Shown here in pieces: positions 1 through 8,709 of a stretch of DNA of 64,000 nt (position 1 is its first letter; each line of letters begins with the position of its first letter). The notes beneath the pieces were generated by a model that worked only from the letters and a program-made list of their open reading frames with translations, was not told the DNA's origin and made no database searches. This stretch comes from Rhodospirillaceae bacterium. Its GTDB lineage: Bacteria > Pseudomonadota > Alphaproteobacteria > GCA-2731375. The position numbers were made by a program, and so were the translations under genes. Location: positions 16,554 through 80,553 of the forward strand of contig JABIWH010000012.1 of assembly GCA_018701215.1 (NCBI GenBank), in the 5' to 3' direction.

Positions 1-581
1 AGGGCCTGGCCGGCTTCCTCGGCCATTTGGCTGTAGGTCCAGGTATGGCGCGGCAACAACAGGACGCCGATGCGGTCCTTGCCGCTGATCTGGCAGCGGT
101 GGATGGAGACGTTCTGGATACCGTTCTTAGGATTGCGGGAAATCATCAGGCCGGCCGCGATATATGGCCCACTGTCCAATTCGTTGTGCGTGGGCACGGG
201 CAATTGGCCGTTAATATCGACGTCTGTGTGCACCACCGCCTGTACCGGAGCGTCCTCGACCTCGACCCAAGGCAGCGGATTACGCACCGCATCCTGATAG
301 CGCGCGATCAGGTCATCTTCGGATACGCCAAGACAATCACCGATCCATTTGCGCGAGGCCAACAGATTGGCGGCCACGGGTATCTCGTGGCCGTCGGGTT
401 TGGGAAAGAGCACCGCCTTGTCCAGTTCCAGCTGATCGGAGACCGCGGCCAGTTCATGCACAAGGCCCACACCCGGTTTGGCCACCGCCAGACGGTCGGT
501 GGCGGCAAGATGGGTCAGCCATTCGCGCAGATTCTTGCTGCAATGATTGGCTGATGGTGCCGGGGCTTTTTCGGCGGTCAT
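1..581 (-). CDS. UbiD family decarboxylase (partial, C-terminus outside window)
   Basis: The reading frame starts at the ATG at 581 and runs off the left edge without a stop, giving about 193 N-terminal residues. They show the UbiD N-terminal pattern: an LREWLTHL start, a HELAAVSDQLE helix, a KAVLF...GHEIPVAANLL stretch, then VHTDVDINGQLPVPTHNELD leading into the prFMN-binding half. UbiD enzymes are prenylated-FMN-dependent (de)carboxylases of aromatic or alpha,beta-unsaturated acids. The gene lies 6 nt downstream of the DUF35 gene and two genes downstream of a thiolase-fold gene on the same strand, so it probably belongs to a catabolic operon rather than ubiquinone synthesis. The catalytic E-x(n)-R-E region is beyond the window, so activity cannot be judged. 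Confidence 0.85.
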   Translation of the reverse strand, partial: MTAEKAPAPSANHCSKNLREWLTHLAATDRLAVAKPGVGLVHELAAVSDQLELDKAVLFPKPDGHEIPVAANLLASRKWIGDCLGVSEDDLIARYQDAVRNPLPWVEVEDAPVQAVVHTDVDINGQLPVPTHNELDSGPYIAAGLMISRNPKNGIQNVSIHRCQISGKDRIGVLLLPRHTWTYSQMAEEAGQA

Positions 582-587
582 AAGAGG

Positions 588-1013
588 CTATGCCTCAACT
601 ACATTGAAGGCGGGATAGGCGGTCTCGTCGTTGACGGCATCCCAGGCCAGTTCGACCCGCTGGCCGATGGCAACTTTATCAGGCGCCATGTTCAGGACGT
701 TGCCAAGAATGCGCACGCCTTCGTCCAGCTCCACCGTCACCACGGATAGCGGCAGGCGGCCCTCCATGCTGGGACCCGGCACCCGTACGATGGTGCAGGC
801 ATAGATCGTCCCCGTGCCCGCGACCTTGCGCCATTCCAGATTACGCTTGCCGGTATAAAGACTGATGGGCCGGGGATAATGCTGGAACTGCTTCGTATCC
901 GGGCAATACTGCATCATCAATTGGCCGTCCTTGGTGCCCTGCCAGAAGGCATTGGTATCGACGAAACGGTTGGGCTTCGGCGTCGGGCGGGGTTTGATTT
1001 GTTCTTCTGACAT
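588..1013 (-). CDS. DUF35 OB-fold protein with degenerate zinc ribbon
   Basis: This 141-residue protein matches the DUF35 family: an N-terminal rubredoxin-like zinc ribbon followed by an OB-fold (GTIYACTIVRVPGPSMEG, then VTVELDEGVRILGN). DUF35 proteins partner thiolase-fold enzymes; in steroid side-chain degradation ChsH2-DUF35 binds the Ltp2 aldolase. Here the thiolase-fold gene ends 1 nt upstream, which supports a complex. The ribbon keeps only one cysteine (Cys37, QYCPDT) where a functional ribbon has four, so it is probably metal-free. The second DUF35 copy in the window (36582-36995) keeps all four. Confidence 0.85.
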   Translation of the reverse strand: MSEEQIKPRPTPKPNRFVDTNAFWQGTKDGQLMMQYCPDTKQFQHYPRPISLYTGKRNLEWRKVAGTGTIYACTIVRVPGPSMEGRLPLSVVTVELDEGVRILGNVLNMAPDKVAIGQRVELAWDAVNDETAYPAFNVVEA

Positions 1014-1014
1014 C

Positions 1015-2181
1015 CTAAGCCTCCAAAATCATCGCGGTGGATGTGCCCCAGTTTCGGGCGTAGGGAATGACGCCGATCCCGGTGACCAGGGCGTTTTGCG
1101 TATTGGCGACCTGGCGTTGGCCCGCCTCGCCGAACATTTGGCGCACTGCTTCTGCCAGGTTCAGACCGCCGCTGGCCAAACCTGGCTGTCCCGCCGAAAG
1201 CTGCCCGCCACCCGTATTCAGCGGCAGATCGCCCTTGCACGATAGATCCGTCGCCATGACATAGTCGCTGCCCTTGCCCTTTTCGCAGAAGCCGAAGTCT
1301 TCCATCTGCATCATCACCGCGATGGTGAAATCATCGTAGGGTTGGAAGCTGCCGATATCGCCCGGCTTCAGACCGGATTTCTCGAACACCTTGGGCGCCA
1401 GCACGCTAAAGCCGGTCTCGGTGACATCCGCCACCGGGTCGGCACCCTTGAAGTTGGTCACTTCGGCATAGGCCGTGGGGCGGACCATTTTCTCGATACC
1501 CAGTTCCCTGGCCTTGGCCTCGGAGGTGACCAGAAAGGCATTGCCGCCGTCGCAGAACATCACGCAATCCAGCAGCCGTAACGGATCAGCGATCATGCGG
1601 GAGTTCATATAGTCGTCCACCGTGATCGGCTTTTTCAATTTTTCAAAGGCGTTGTCGTTCATCAGACCGCCTTGCCGCTGGGCAATGGCGATCTTGGCCA
1701 AGGCCTCGTAGTTCAGGCCGTATTGATGTTCATAGCGGCTCATCAACAGACCAAAGGCCGAGGGCGGGCCCAGAACACCCACCGGATCCTGAAACTCACC
1801 GCGCCAGGCGCCGTAATTGGCGCCCCAGTTGGTGCTGGGGGCATCCGCCGACAGCACCACCGCAACCTCGCATTGCCCTTCGCGGATCGCAGCCATGGCG
1901 CGGGCCACACCCCCCGTGGCGGAACAACCACCCATGCCGCCGTAATTCAGCCAGGTCGGCGACAGGCCCAGGGCCTCGGTCATGTAGAAGGCAAAGAACG
2001 GATTGGCGCATTCACTCAGCGGTACGGTGACCGACAGGCCGTCGACCCGCGCTATGTCCACGCCGGTTGATGCCAGCAATGCGGCAAACGCTTCACCCGC
2101 GAAATCATAGGCGCTGCGCCCGCTGCGAAATTCCACCGCCGTTTCCGAATAGCCGGCGATGACCATATTCTCGTCTGACAA
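1015..2181 (-). CDS. Thiolase-fold protein (SCP-x / Ltp2-like), probable partner of DUF35
   Basis: This 388-residue protein has the thiolase fold of the lipid-transfer/SCP-x group. The start is read as TTG at 2181 because GGAGGAG (2188-2194) sits 6 nt upstream; the ATG at 2166 has no well-placed ribosome site, and longer readings run into the divergent gene. Cys86 (GGMGGCSATGG) sits at the nucleophile position. The usual C-terminal GHPG motif is GQPG (QLSAGQPGLASG), so the general-base histidine is lost. With DUF35 next to it, the protein could be a retro-aldolase like Ltp2-ChsH2 rather than a true thiolase. The substrate is unknown but likely a CoA ester, given the UbiD gene and the divergent molybdenum oxidoreductase. 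Confidence 0.85.
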   Translation of the reverse strand: MSDENMVIAGYSETAVEFRSGRSAYDFAGEAFAALLASTGVDIARVDGLSVTVPLSECANPFFAFYMTEALGLSPTWLNYGGMGGCSATGGVARAMAAIREGQCEVAVVLSADAPSTNWGANYGAWRGEFQDPVGVLGPPSAFGLLMSRYEHQYGLNYEALAKIAIAQRQGGLMNDNAFEKLKKPITVDDYMNSRMIADPLRLLDCVMFCDGGNAFLVTSEAKARELGIEKMVRPTAYAEVTNFKGADPVADVTETGFSVLAPKVFEKSGLKPGDIGSFQPYDDFTIAVMMQMEDFGFCEKGKGSDYVMATDLSCKGDLPLNTGGGQLSAGQPGLASGGLNLAEAVRQMFGEAGQRQVANTQNALVTGIGVIPYARNWGTSTAMILEA

Positions 2182-2286
2182 GTTCCGCTCCTCCGTAAAT
2201 TTTCTTCTCTTACTGTTGCCCTGATTGTAGCCGCGCTTTGCGTTCCATGAATAGCCCGTGATACCGTAATACCTACAGGACCCCAC
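2182..2286. promoter_or_regulatory. Divergent intergenic region between the two arms of the catabolic cluster
   Basis: These 105 bp separate the leftward thiolase-DUF35-UbiD genes from the rightward molybdoenzyme genes, so both promoters should lie here. Visible elements are the GGAGGAG ribosome site of the leftward gene (2188-2194) and an AGGA site (2277-2280) before the rightward one. I see no confident -35/-10 pair or operator. Confidence 0.5.
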
Positions 2287-5061
2287 ATGAGGATGCGTCG
2301 CATGACCGATATCAAACCAGAAACCAAGCCAGGAACAAAAAAGGTCCCGACCTATTGTTTCCAGTGCGTTTCGGGACCGGATCTGATCAAGGTCGAGGTC
2401 GAGGATGGCGTCGCGGTGCGGATCGAACCGAACCTGAATATTTGCGGCCAGCATCCAGGCCAGGGCACGCCGTGCGTCAAGGCCTATGGCCTGGTGCAGA
2501 AAACCTATAATCCGAACCGGGTGCAACAGCCCATGAAGCGGACCAACCCCAAGAAGGGCCGCGACGAAGACCCCGGCTTCGTACCGATCAGTTGGGACGA
2601 GGCGTTGGATACGGTAGCCGCTAAGATGAAGGAAATCCGTGCCAAGGGGCTGAAGGACAATTCCGGCTATCCGCGCCTGGCGGTCAGTTTCGGCGGCGGC
2701 GGCACACCAACCCGGTTCATGGGCAGTTTCCCCGCCGTACTCGCCGCCTGGGGGCCGGCGGATCTGGGTTTTGGCGCCGGCCAGGGGGTGAAATGCTACC
2801 ACTCGGAACATCTGTATGGGGAATTGTGGCAGCGGGCCTTTACCCTGGAGGTCGACAGCCCGTACTGCGAATACGTCATCAACTGCGGCAAGAATGTCGA
2901 TGCTTCCGGTGGCGCCACGGGCGTTAGGCGTGGTGCGGAGGCACGCCGGCGTGGTTTGAAGCGCGTCATGGTGGAGCCACATCTGTCCGTGACAGGCGCC
3001 ATGTCTGCCGAATGGGTGCCCATCAAGGCCAAGACCGATGCCGCGTTTCTATTTGCGGTCATTCACCGCATCATCAAGGAACGTGACTGGGCCGAGGTTT
3101 GCGACGTCCGTTTTCTGAAAGAAGATACAACTTCGCCCTATCTGGTGGGGCCGAACGGCTATTACATGCGCGAACCCAGCACGGAAAAGCCATTGATCTG
3201 GGATCTGGCCGACGGCCAGGCCAAGCCGTTCGATGCCAATATCCAAGACCCGGCCCTGGACGGCAGCTTCAAGGTCACGGGATTGGAAATAGGCGCCGAC
3301 GATGAAGTCTGGCGCCATGATGGTGTCGAAGTGAAGCCGGCCTTCCAGGTACTGCTGGATCATATGGAGGAATACACCCCCGATTGGGCCGAGGCCGAAT
3401 GCGATGTGCCGGCGGAAACCATCCGCCGCGTGGGTGACGAGTTCGTGGCCCACGCCCGCGTCGGCGAATTCATCGAGATCGAGGGCGAGATGCTGCCCCT
3501 GCGTCCCGTAGGCGTGGCCCTGGGCAAAAGCGTCAACAACGGGCCGGGCGGCTATCACGCGGTCTGGGCCCGGACTTTGTTGAGCGTCCTGGTTGGTGCC
3601 ATCGAAGTTCCCGGTTCGAACCTGGGCACGAAAGTGCGTCTGAACCGGCCCGCCAACAACAAGCATCTAAGTGCGGTATCCAGCCGTGACGGCATCATGG
3701 ACTTCCCCTTCAACGATACCTCGAAAGAAGGCTGGTCCTCCCAACCGAAAATCCGCAACGGCTATAACTCCCTGGTGCCGCTGTCCTCGTCCTCGCCCTG
3801 GGCGCCGGCCTTGGGCCCGGCCCATCTACCCTGGCTGTTCCAAAAGAAGGCGCCGGATAATTGGCCGCGTCCGACGCTGCCCGATATGTGGATCTGCTAC
3901 CGCACCAACCCCGCCATTTCGTCCTGGAACGCGCCTGAAGTCGCCGAACGTATCGCGGAATTTCCCTTCACGCTGTCGTTTGCCTACACCCGGGACGAGA
4001 CCAATCATATGGCGGATATTGTGCTGCCGGAGGCAACGGATCTGGAAAGCCTGCAGCTCAGCCGTATCGGCGGTACCGGCTCGGGCGAACAGTTCTGGAA
4101 GCATCAAGGCTGGATGATCCGCCAGCCGGCGGTGGAACCCGTGGTCGACGCCATGGACATGACCGATATCGCCACCGAGATCTGCCAGCGCGTCGGCATC
4201 CTGGGCGAATACAACATGGCCATCAACAAGGGTGCGGCGGGCATGAAGCTGGCCAACAACCAGTTCGACTACAGCCTGGAGCCGGACGTGGCCTATGGGG
4301 TGGAGGAGATCTGGGATCGCGTGGCGAAAGCCGCCAGCCACGATCTGAGCAACGGCGAGGAAGTCCACGACCTGGCCTGGTTCAAGGAAAACGGCTACAT
4401 GCTGCGCGATTTCGCCCAGCGCGAATGGTACCTCTACCCTTATATGAAGGAGCGTGGCATTCGTTTCGAGCTGCCGTATCAAGAGCGCATCAAACGCCAT
4501 GGGGTGCAACTGGCAAACCGCCTGCACGAGGTTGGCGTGGAATGGTGGGACGGCCAGTTGGAGGATTATGATCCCCTGCCGAAATACGAATCCTTCCCCG
4601 ATATCTGGACCAACTATGTCCGCGAAATGGGTAAGGAGCCCGACGACTATCCCTTCTGGGCCCTGACCGCGCGCAGCATGCAATACGCCTGGGGCGCCAA
4701 CGTGGGCATCCCGCTGATCTATGAAGTGGCGGAGAATGTCGCCGGCCATTCAGGCATCATCATGAATATGCAATCGGCGCAGAAAATGGGCATCAACCAG
4801 GGCGACCCGGTGGTGATCGAATCCGCTACCGGCATCACCCATGGCAACGCCGTGCTGCGCCACGGCATCCGCCCGGACACGGTGTTGATGATTGGCCAGT
4901 TCGATCATTGGGCAACGCCCTTCGCCAAGGATCTGAACCTGCCCAGCCTGAATTCGGTGACGGATATCGCGTTGTCCCTGACCGATGGCACGGGCAGTGG
5001 GTCGGACATAGTGCGGGTGAAGATCAGCAAGGATCTTAGATTGCGGAGAACCGGCTCGTGA
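2287..5061 (+). CDS. Molybdopterin oxidoreductase, catalytic subunit (DMSO reductase family)
   Basis: A 924-residue subunit (919 if the ATG at 2302 is used). The N-terminus carries an atypical Fe-S set, Cys19-x2-Cys22, Cys48 and Cys58 counted from the 2302 start, instead of the usual CxxCxxxC...C. It is followed by molybdopterin domains (KTYNPNRVQQPMKR, GFVPISWDEALD, FGGGGTP) and a C-terminal molydop-binding domain (AQKMGINQGDPVVIESATG). There is no twin-arginine signal, so it should work in the cytoplasm. The usual metal-ligand cysteine after the SHS-like turn (CYHSEHLYGE) is absent. The stop overlaps the next start (GTGA at 5058-5061), so it is co-translated with its electron-transfer subunit. 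A phenylacetyl-CoA:acceptor oxidoreductase (Pad) type enzyme is one candidate, based on size, cytoplasmic location and CoA-linked neighbours; this is inference. Confidence 0.88.
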   Translation: MRMRRMTDIKPETKPGTKKVPTYCFQCVSGPDLIKVEVEDGVAVRIEPNLNICGQHPGQGTPCVKAYGLVQKTYNPNRVQQPMKRTNPKKGRDEDPGFVPISWDEALDTVAAKMKEIRAKGLKDNSGYPRLAVSFGGGGTPTRFMGSFPAVLAAWGPADLGFGAGQGVKCYHSEHLYGELWQRAFTLEVDSPYCEYVINCGKNVDASGGATGVRRGAEARRRGLKRVMVEPHLSVTGAMSAEWVPIKAKTDAAFLFAVIHRIIKERDWAEVCDVRFLKEDTTSPYLVGPNGYYMREPSTEKPLIWDLADGQAKPFDANIQDPALDGSFKVTGLEIGADDEVWRHDGVEVKPAFQVLLDHMEEYTPDWAEAECDVPAETIRRVGDEFVAHARVGEFIEIEGEMLPLRPVGVALGKSVNNGPGGYHAVWARTLLSVLVGAIEVPGSNLGTKVRLNRPANNKHLSAVSSRDGIMDFPFNDTSKEGWSSQPKIRNGYNSLVPLSSSSPWAPALGPAHLPWLFQKKAPDNWPRPTLPDMWICYRTNPAISSWNAPEVAERIAEFPFTLSFAYTRDETNHMADIVLPEATDLESLQLSRIGGTGSGEQFWKHQGWMIRQPAVEPVVDAMDMTDIATEICQRVGILGEYNMAINKGAAGMKLANNQFDYSLEPDVAYGVEEIWDRVAKAASHDLSNGEEVHDLAWFKENGYMLRDFAQREWYLYPYMKERGIRFELPYQERIKRHGVQLANRLHEVGVEWWDGQLEDYDPLPKYESFPDIWTNYVREMGKEPDDYPFWALTARSMQYAWGANVGIPLIYEVAENVAGHSGIIMNMQSAQKMGINQGDPVVIESATGITHGNAVLRHGIRPDTVLMIGQFDHWATPFAKDLNLPSLNSVTDIALSLTDGTGSGSDIVRVKISKDLRLRRTGS

Positions 5062-6671
5062 ACGATCTATCCAGTAAGCGTTTCGGTATGGTGATCGACC
5101 TGAACAGCTGTGTCGGCTGTCAGACCTGCACTATTGCCTGCAAGCATGCCAACGACACTCCGCCCGGCGTACAATGGCGCCGGGTGATCGATGTGGAATT
5201 GGGCACCTTCCCCAACGTGGAACGCCTGTTCATGGTCACCGGCTGTCAGCATTGCGCCGAGCCGTCCTGCGTGCCGGTCTGCCCCACGGGTGCGACCAAG
5301 CAACGGGCCGACGGCCTGGTCACCATGGACTACGACCTGTGCATCGGCTGCGGCTATTGCGCCGTCGCCTGTCCCTATCAGGCCCGCACCATCGCACACG
5401 AGCAAAACTGGTACTACGGCCAGCCGACGTTGCAGGAAGCCAAGGTGGCCCATGACGACCGCATCGGCGTCGCCATGAAATGCACCTTTTGTGTGGAGCG
5501 CGTGGATAGCGGCCTGGCAAACGGCCTGACGCCCGGCGTGGACCCTGACGCGACGCCCGCCTGCGCCAGTTCATGTATCGCGACGGCGATCCATTTTGGC
5601 GATTTCAACGATCCCGACAGCAACGTCAGCCAACTGAGCAACGAAGACAACAGCGTTCAGATGCATGCGGAGCTGGGCAATGATCCCGGCATCAAATACC
5701 TCTACGGCCTGCCTAATTCCATGCCGGGGCGGGAACGCACGGCGGACGACGTGGACGAGCTGGCCTTGCAGGACCCCGCCAATCCGTTGGTGGGCAAGGT
5801 ACAGAAATTTTGGGACATGCGCGCGGCGATGAATTTTATCCTGGGCGGCATGAGCACGGGCCTGATCATCTCGGCCTGGCTGGCCTATCTGATGGGCGGC
5901 ATATCGGAAAGCGCCCTGGTCGGCGTCAATGTGGTGGCCGGCGTGGGCATGGCCGCGGGTTTGTTCTTCGTGTTTTTGGAGATCGCCCGCAAGCTGCGCT
6001 TCCTCAATGTGTTGCTGCGCCCGCAGACGTCCTGGATGACGCGGGAGACCTATGTGGTGGCGCTGTTCTATCCCACCCTGCTGCTGGATCTGCTCTGGCC
6101 CAGCGGTGTCCTGCATCTGTTGCTGGTCATCGAAGCGGCCGCATTCCTCTATTGCCAGGCCCGCATTCTGCCGGCAGGCAAGGGCATCCCCGCCTGGCGC
6201 GCGCCGTTGATGCCCTGGATGCTGATCGCCACGGGTTTGCTGGAGGGCACGGGCCTGCTAGCTATTTCCGCCACCCTGCATCCAGCGATGCATTCCGTTG
6301 CCCCCCTGGCGGCGGGCATGGGCGGCGCCCTGGCCGTGATCAATGCCATCCTGTGGCGCAACTACATTGCCAACGCGGCCAGCAACGGCATCGGCCCCCT
6401 GCCCCGCAAGGCCCTGGGCGCCATCAACCTACCCCTGCGCCTGATTGGCCACGCCCTGCCCTTGCTGGGCTTCGCCGCCTTCCTCGGCCTATGGCCCACG
6501 CAACCCCTGGTCGCCACGTTGGCGGGCCTGGGCGCCGTGGTCGGCGGCATCATGTGGAAAATCACGGTGATCACCAAAGCCAGCCATCAGCAAGGTTTCA
6601 ATCTATCAAAAGTACCGCAGCGCGGTTCCGGCACACGCGCCGCGCCGGCCAGGATGGGCACGACGGCATAG
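5058..6671 (+). CDS. Fused 4x[4Fe-4S] ferredoxin / DmsC-like membrane subunit
   Basis: A 537-residue fusion. Residues 1-200 hold four cysteine quartets (C18,21,24,28; C63,66,71,75; C95,98,101,105; C142,145,169,173), the DmsB/NrfC electron-transfer arrangement. From about residue 250 onward come roughly eight hydrophobic helices of DmsC type, including the DmsC-like SWMTRE stretch after RPQT. It should pass electrons between the molybdenum subunit and the quinone pool. There is no signal peptide before the ferredoxin part, so the clusters face the cytoplasm. The GTG start overlaps the upstream TGA. B and C subunits of this family are normally separate polypeptides, so the fusion is unusual. 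Confidence 0.88.
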   Translation: MNDLSSKRFGMVIDLNSCVGCQTCTIACKHANDTPPGVQWRRVIDVELGTFPNVERLFMVTGCQHCAEPSCVPVCPTGATKQRADGLVTMDYDLCIGCGYCAVACPYQARTIAHEQNWYYGQPTLQEAKVAHDDRIGVAMKCTFCVERVDSGLANGLTPGVDPDATPACASSCIATAIHFGDFNDPDSNVSQLSNEDNSVQMHAELGNDPGIKYLYGLPNSMPGRERTADDVDELALQDPANPLVGKVQKFWDMRAAMNFILGGMSTGLIISAWLAYLMGGISESALVGVNVVAGVGMAAGLFFVFLEIARKLRFLNVLLRPQTSWMTRETYVVALFYPTLLLDLLWPSGVLHLLLVIEAAAFLYCQARILPAGKGIPAWRAPLMPWMLIATGLLEGTGLLAISATLHPAMHSVAPLAAGMGGALAVINAILWRNYIANAASNGIGPLPRKALGAINLPLRLIGHALPLLGFAAFLGLWPTQPLVATLAGLGAVVGGIMWKITVITKASHQQGFNLSKVPQRGSGTRAAPARMGTTA

Positions 6672-6699
6672 GTTCGGGCATGGCGACAGTCGGGGTCTG

Positions 6700-7236
6700 A
6701 TGGTAGATCTCGATATCCCGCAAAATTCGGCGTCATCTGACTACAGGGGTGAGGTTCACAAATTGAATGATTATTGGATTGATATTGCAAGAATTCTGAT
6801 ACCGGGCGCACTGATCGCGACTTTATCAGCGATTATCACAGTAAAACTCGCAATTCGTCGGTTTCACGAAGAAAAGTGGTGGGAAAAAAAGGAAGCCGCT
6901 TATACGAGTCTCTTTGAGGTAATGCACCGACTTAAGAATTACGCCGTACAACACTATGAGCAAGAACTCGATCCGGGGAGCTTCTCCAAAGAATATATGA
7001 AAGAACTTGAAGTCGAATGGCAAAAGGCAAGTCGTGAATATGCGAAGCTGCGCGATCTGGCTTCATTTCACCTCAGCGACGGCGCCCTCGCAGTTCTTGA
7101 AAAATTTGACAATCAGAAGCAAAAAGCTCGAAATAAATTCGACCTATTTCTTTGGATCGAGGGAGACCTTGAGGCTGTGACTGAATGCCTCGAACAACTT
7201 AAGTTAGCCGCAAAAAAGGACCTCAAAGTGCGTTGA
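6700..7236 (+). CDS. Hypothetical protein with one membrane segment and a long helical tail
   Basis: 178 residues, family not recognised. One hydrophobic segment lies at about residues 27-50 (IDIARILIPGALIATLSAII), followed by a charged, helix-forming cytoplasmic region (RRFHEEKWWEKKEAAYTSLF and KELEVEWQKASREYAKLRDL) of coiled-coil character. Codon use is clearly more AT-rich than the molybdoenzyme genes just upstream, and the same is true of the next gene, which points to acquisition. It sits 28 nt after the membrane subunit but is unlikely to be functionally linked to it. It might be the partner of the nuclease-like gene downstream; that is only context. Confidence 0.7.
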   Translation: MVDLDIPQNSASSDYRGEVHKLNDYWIDIARILIPGALIATLSAIITVKLAIRRFHEEKWWEKKEAAYTSLFEVMHRLKNYAVQHYEQELDPGSFSKEYMKELEVEWQKASREYAKLRDLASFHLSDGALAVLEKFDNQKQKARNKFDLFLWIEGDLEAVTECLEQLKLAAKKDLKVR

Positions 7237-7411
7237 ATTCATTCTTTTGGGCTGCTGCTACATTTGTTGCCGCAATCCAGAATTCGCACTTCATTTGACG
7301 TCGCATTCCAGATTTCGGGCGATTGATTGCATTGCCCTATCCAGTTCGCGTATAGGGTGGCCTAGGTGCGCTTACATCCGGTGCCAATGCATCAAAGGAC
7401 AGGTGGGTACG

Positions 7412-8407
7412 ATGAAATTCAAGCAACGCACACTTATGCAAATCGCTGATATGATCTGCGGGAATCTTGAGGGAGAAAAAAATCTCTTTCGATATCGAAG
7501 CAGTAGTTATCTGACGGAATTTTTCCAAGACTGCGATACCGATTATGAGCATGATGGTTCGACGCGCAAGTATTGGGTCGCAGACACACTTTTGAAAATT
7601 CTATCTGAACCAAACCTCAACGCAAATACGCCTACAGAAACGTTCTCGCGTGTCATTCAGACTCTCATGGATCAAGGAGATGCCGAAAACGAGAATAAGG
7701 AGCGAGAGGGCGCATTGGTCCTGCTAAACACGGCACTCGCCCGCGAGGGCTTTGAAGCCTTTTACGCGCCCGATAAGCAATGCTACTTGCGCCACATTGC
7801 GACAAACACGATTGTGAGGACCTCACCCAACCCCCATCGTCCTTTTTCAGAGGCGGAAATCATCCAGCGGGAGCTACTAATCGCTTATCTCAACGACGCC
7901 TCAGAAGATGAGTTGATTGAAGAGGTTTTATTGCCCCTCTTTCGCCACCTTGGTTTTCATCGCGTGACGTCTGCCGGGCACAAAGATAAGGCCCTGGAGT
8001 ACGGCAAAGATGTTTGGATGAGGTTTACTTTGCCTACGCAGCACGTTCTTTATTTTGGCATTCAAGCTAAGAAGGGGAAACTGGACGCATCTGGCACAAG
8101 CAAAGCGACAAACGTGAACGTTGCCGAAATCCATAATCAGGTAACGATGATGCTAGGGCATGAGATTTTCGACCCGGAGATCGGCAAGCGCGTCCTAGTT
8201 GATCATGCATTCATTGTGGCGGGCGGAGAGATCACTAAAGCAGCGCGTAATTGGCTTGGAAATAAGTTGGATGCCACGAAGCGAAGCCAGATCATGTTCA
8301 TGGACCGAAACGACATTCTGGATTTATTTGTTGTCACAAATGTGCCCCTGCCCGATAGAGCCCAGCCGGATACAGCGCCAATCGACGCAGACACAATACC
8401 ATTTTAA
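7412..8407 (+). CDS. Putative PD-(D/E)xK nuclease-like protein, possible abortive-infection/defence effector
   Basis: 331 residues from the ATG at 7412, preceded by AGGTGGG (7401-7407); an open frame from 7247 exists but lacks family-like sequence. The N-terminal 60 residues (RYRSSSYLTEFF around residue 28) resemble a domain I associate with abortive-infection type proteins. The C-terminal half has a restriction-endonuclease-like core: Asp200 (EYGKD) followed after 17 residues by Gln218-Ala-Lys220 (GIQAKKG), i.e. D...QxK. It is AT-rich against its surroundings. Nuclease activity and a defence role are inferred from motif and composition only; it could also be an uncharacterised household nuclease. 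Confidence 0.65.
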   Translation: MKFKQRTLMQIADMICGNLEGEKNLFRYRSSSYLTEFFQDCDTDYEHDGSTRKYWVADTLLKILSEPNLNANTPTETFSRVIQTLMDQGDAENENKEREGALVLLNTALAREGFEAFYAPDKQCYLRHIATNTIVRTSPNPHRPFSEAEIIQRELLIAYLNDASEDELIEEVLLPLFRHLGFHRVTSAGHKDKALEYGKDVWMRFTLPTQHVLYFGIQAKKGKLDASGTSKATNVNVAEIHNQVTMMLGHEIFDPEIGKRVLVDHAFIVAGGEITKAARNWLGNKLDATKRSQIMFMDRNDILDLFVVTNVPLPDRAQPDTAPIDADTIPF

Positions 8408-8709
8408 CAATTGCAACAGGTCAATAGAAGAAAAGGAAGAAATTAGATCCTGTCTTGAATTTTGAGTTTTTGGGGCAAATTCCGGACAAATTTACGCCGC
8501 GCGGCATGGCAATATCGAGATAAAACACCAACTGCGAACAGGATGGTTCGGGGAACATGTCGCGGACCACATTATTCGGCAAAATTTAGCAATAATTTAC
8601 CTCCCTCGGCCATTATATCGCCGTCACCGGGTCGGCTTGCGCTAATTGTTGATGGCCCTCCCGGCGCCAGTTATCCGCGTACGTTGCGCGGCGACGGAGG
8701 AAAGTGTGA
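8408..8709. other. Gene-free stretch before the response regulator
   Basis: About 300 bp between the nuclease-like gene and the response regulator. The 83-codon open frame at 8462-8713 has no family-like sequence and is not accepted as a gene. The stretch changes from AT-rich to GC-rich around 8630, marking the right edge of the low-GC insert, and presumably holds the response-regulator promoter. No clear hairpin terminator or repeat seen. Confidence 0.5.

Noticed and set aside
2182..2982. Extension of the thiolase-fold frame to a 655-residue protein
   Set aside because: The added part is antisense to the molybdenum subunit and lacks family-like sequence; GGAGGAG 6 nt before the TTG at 2181 fixes the start.
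3826..4749. 307-codon minus-strand frame
   Set aside because: Antisense shadow within the molybdenum subunit gene.
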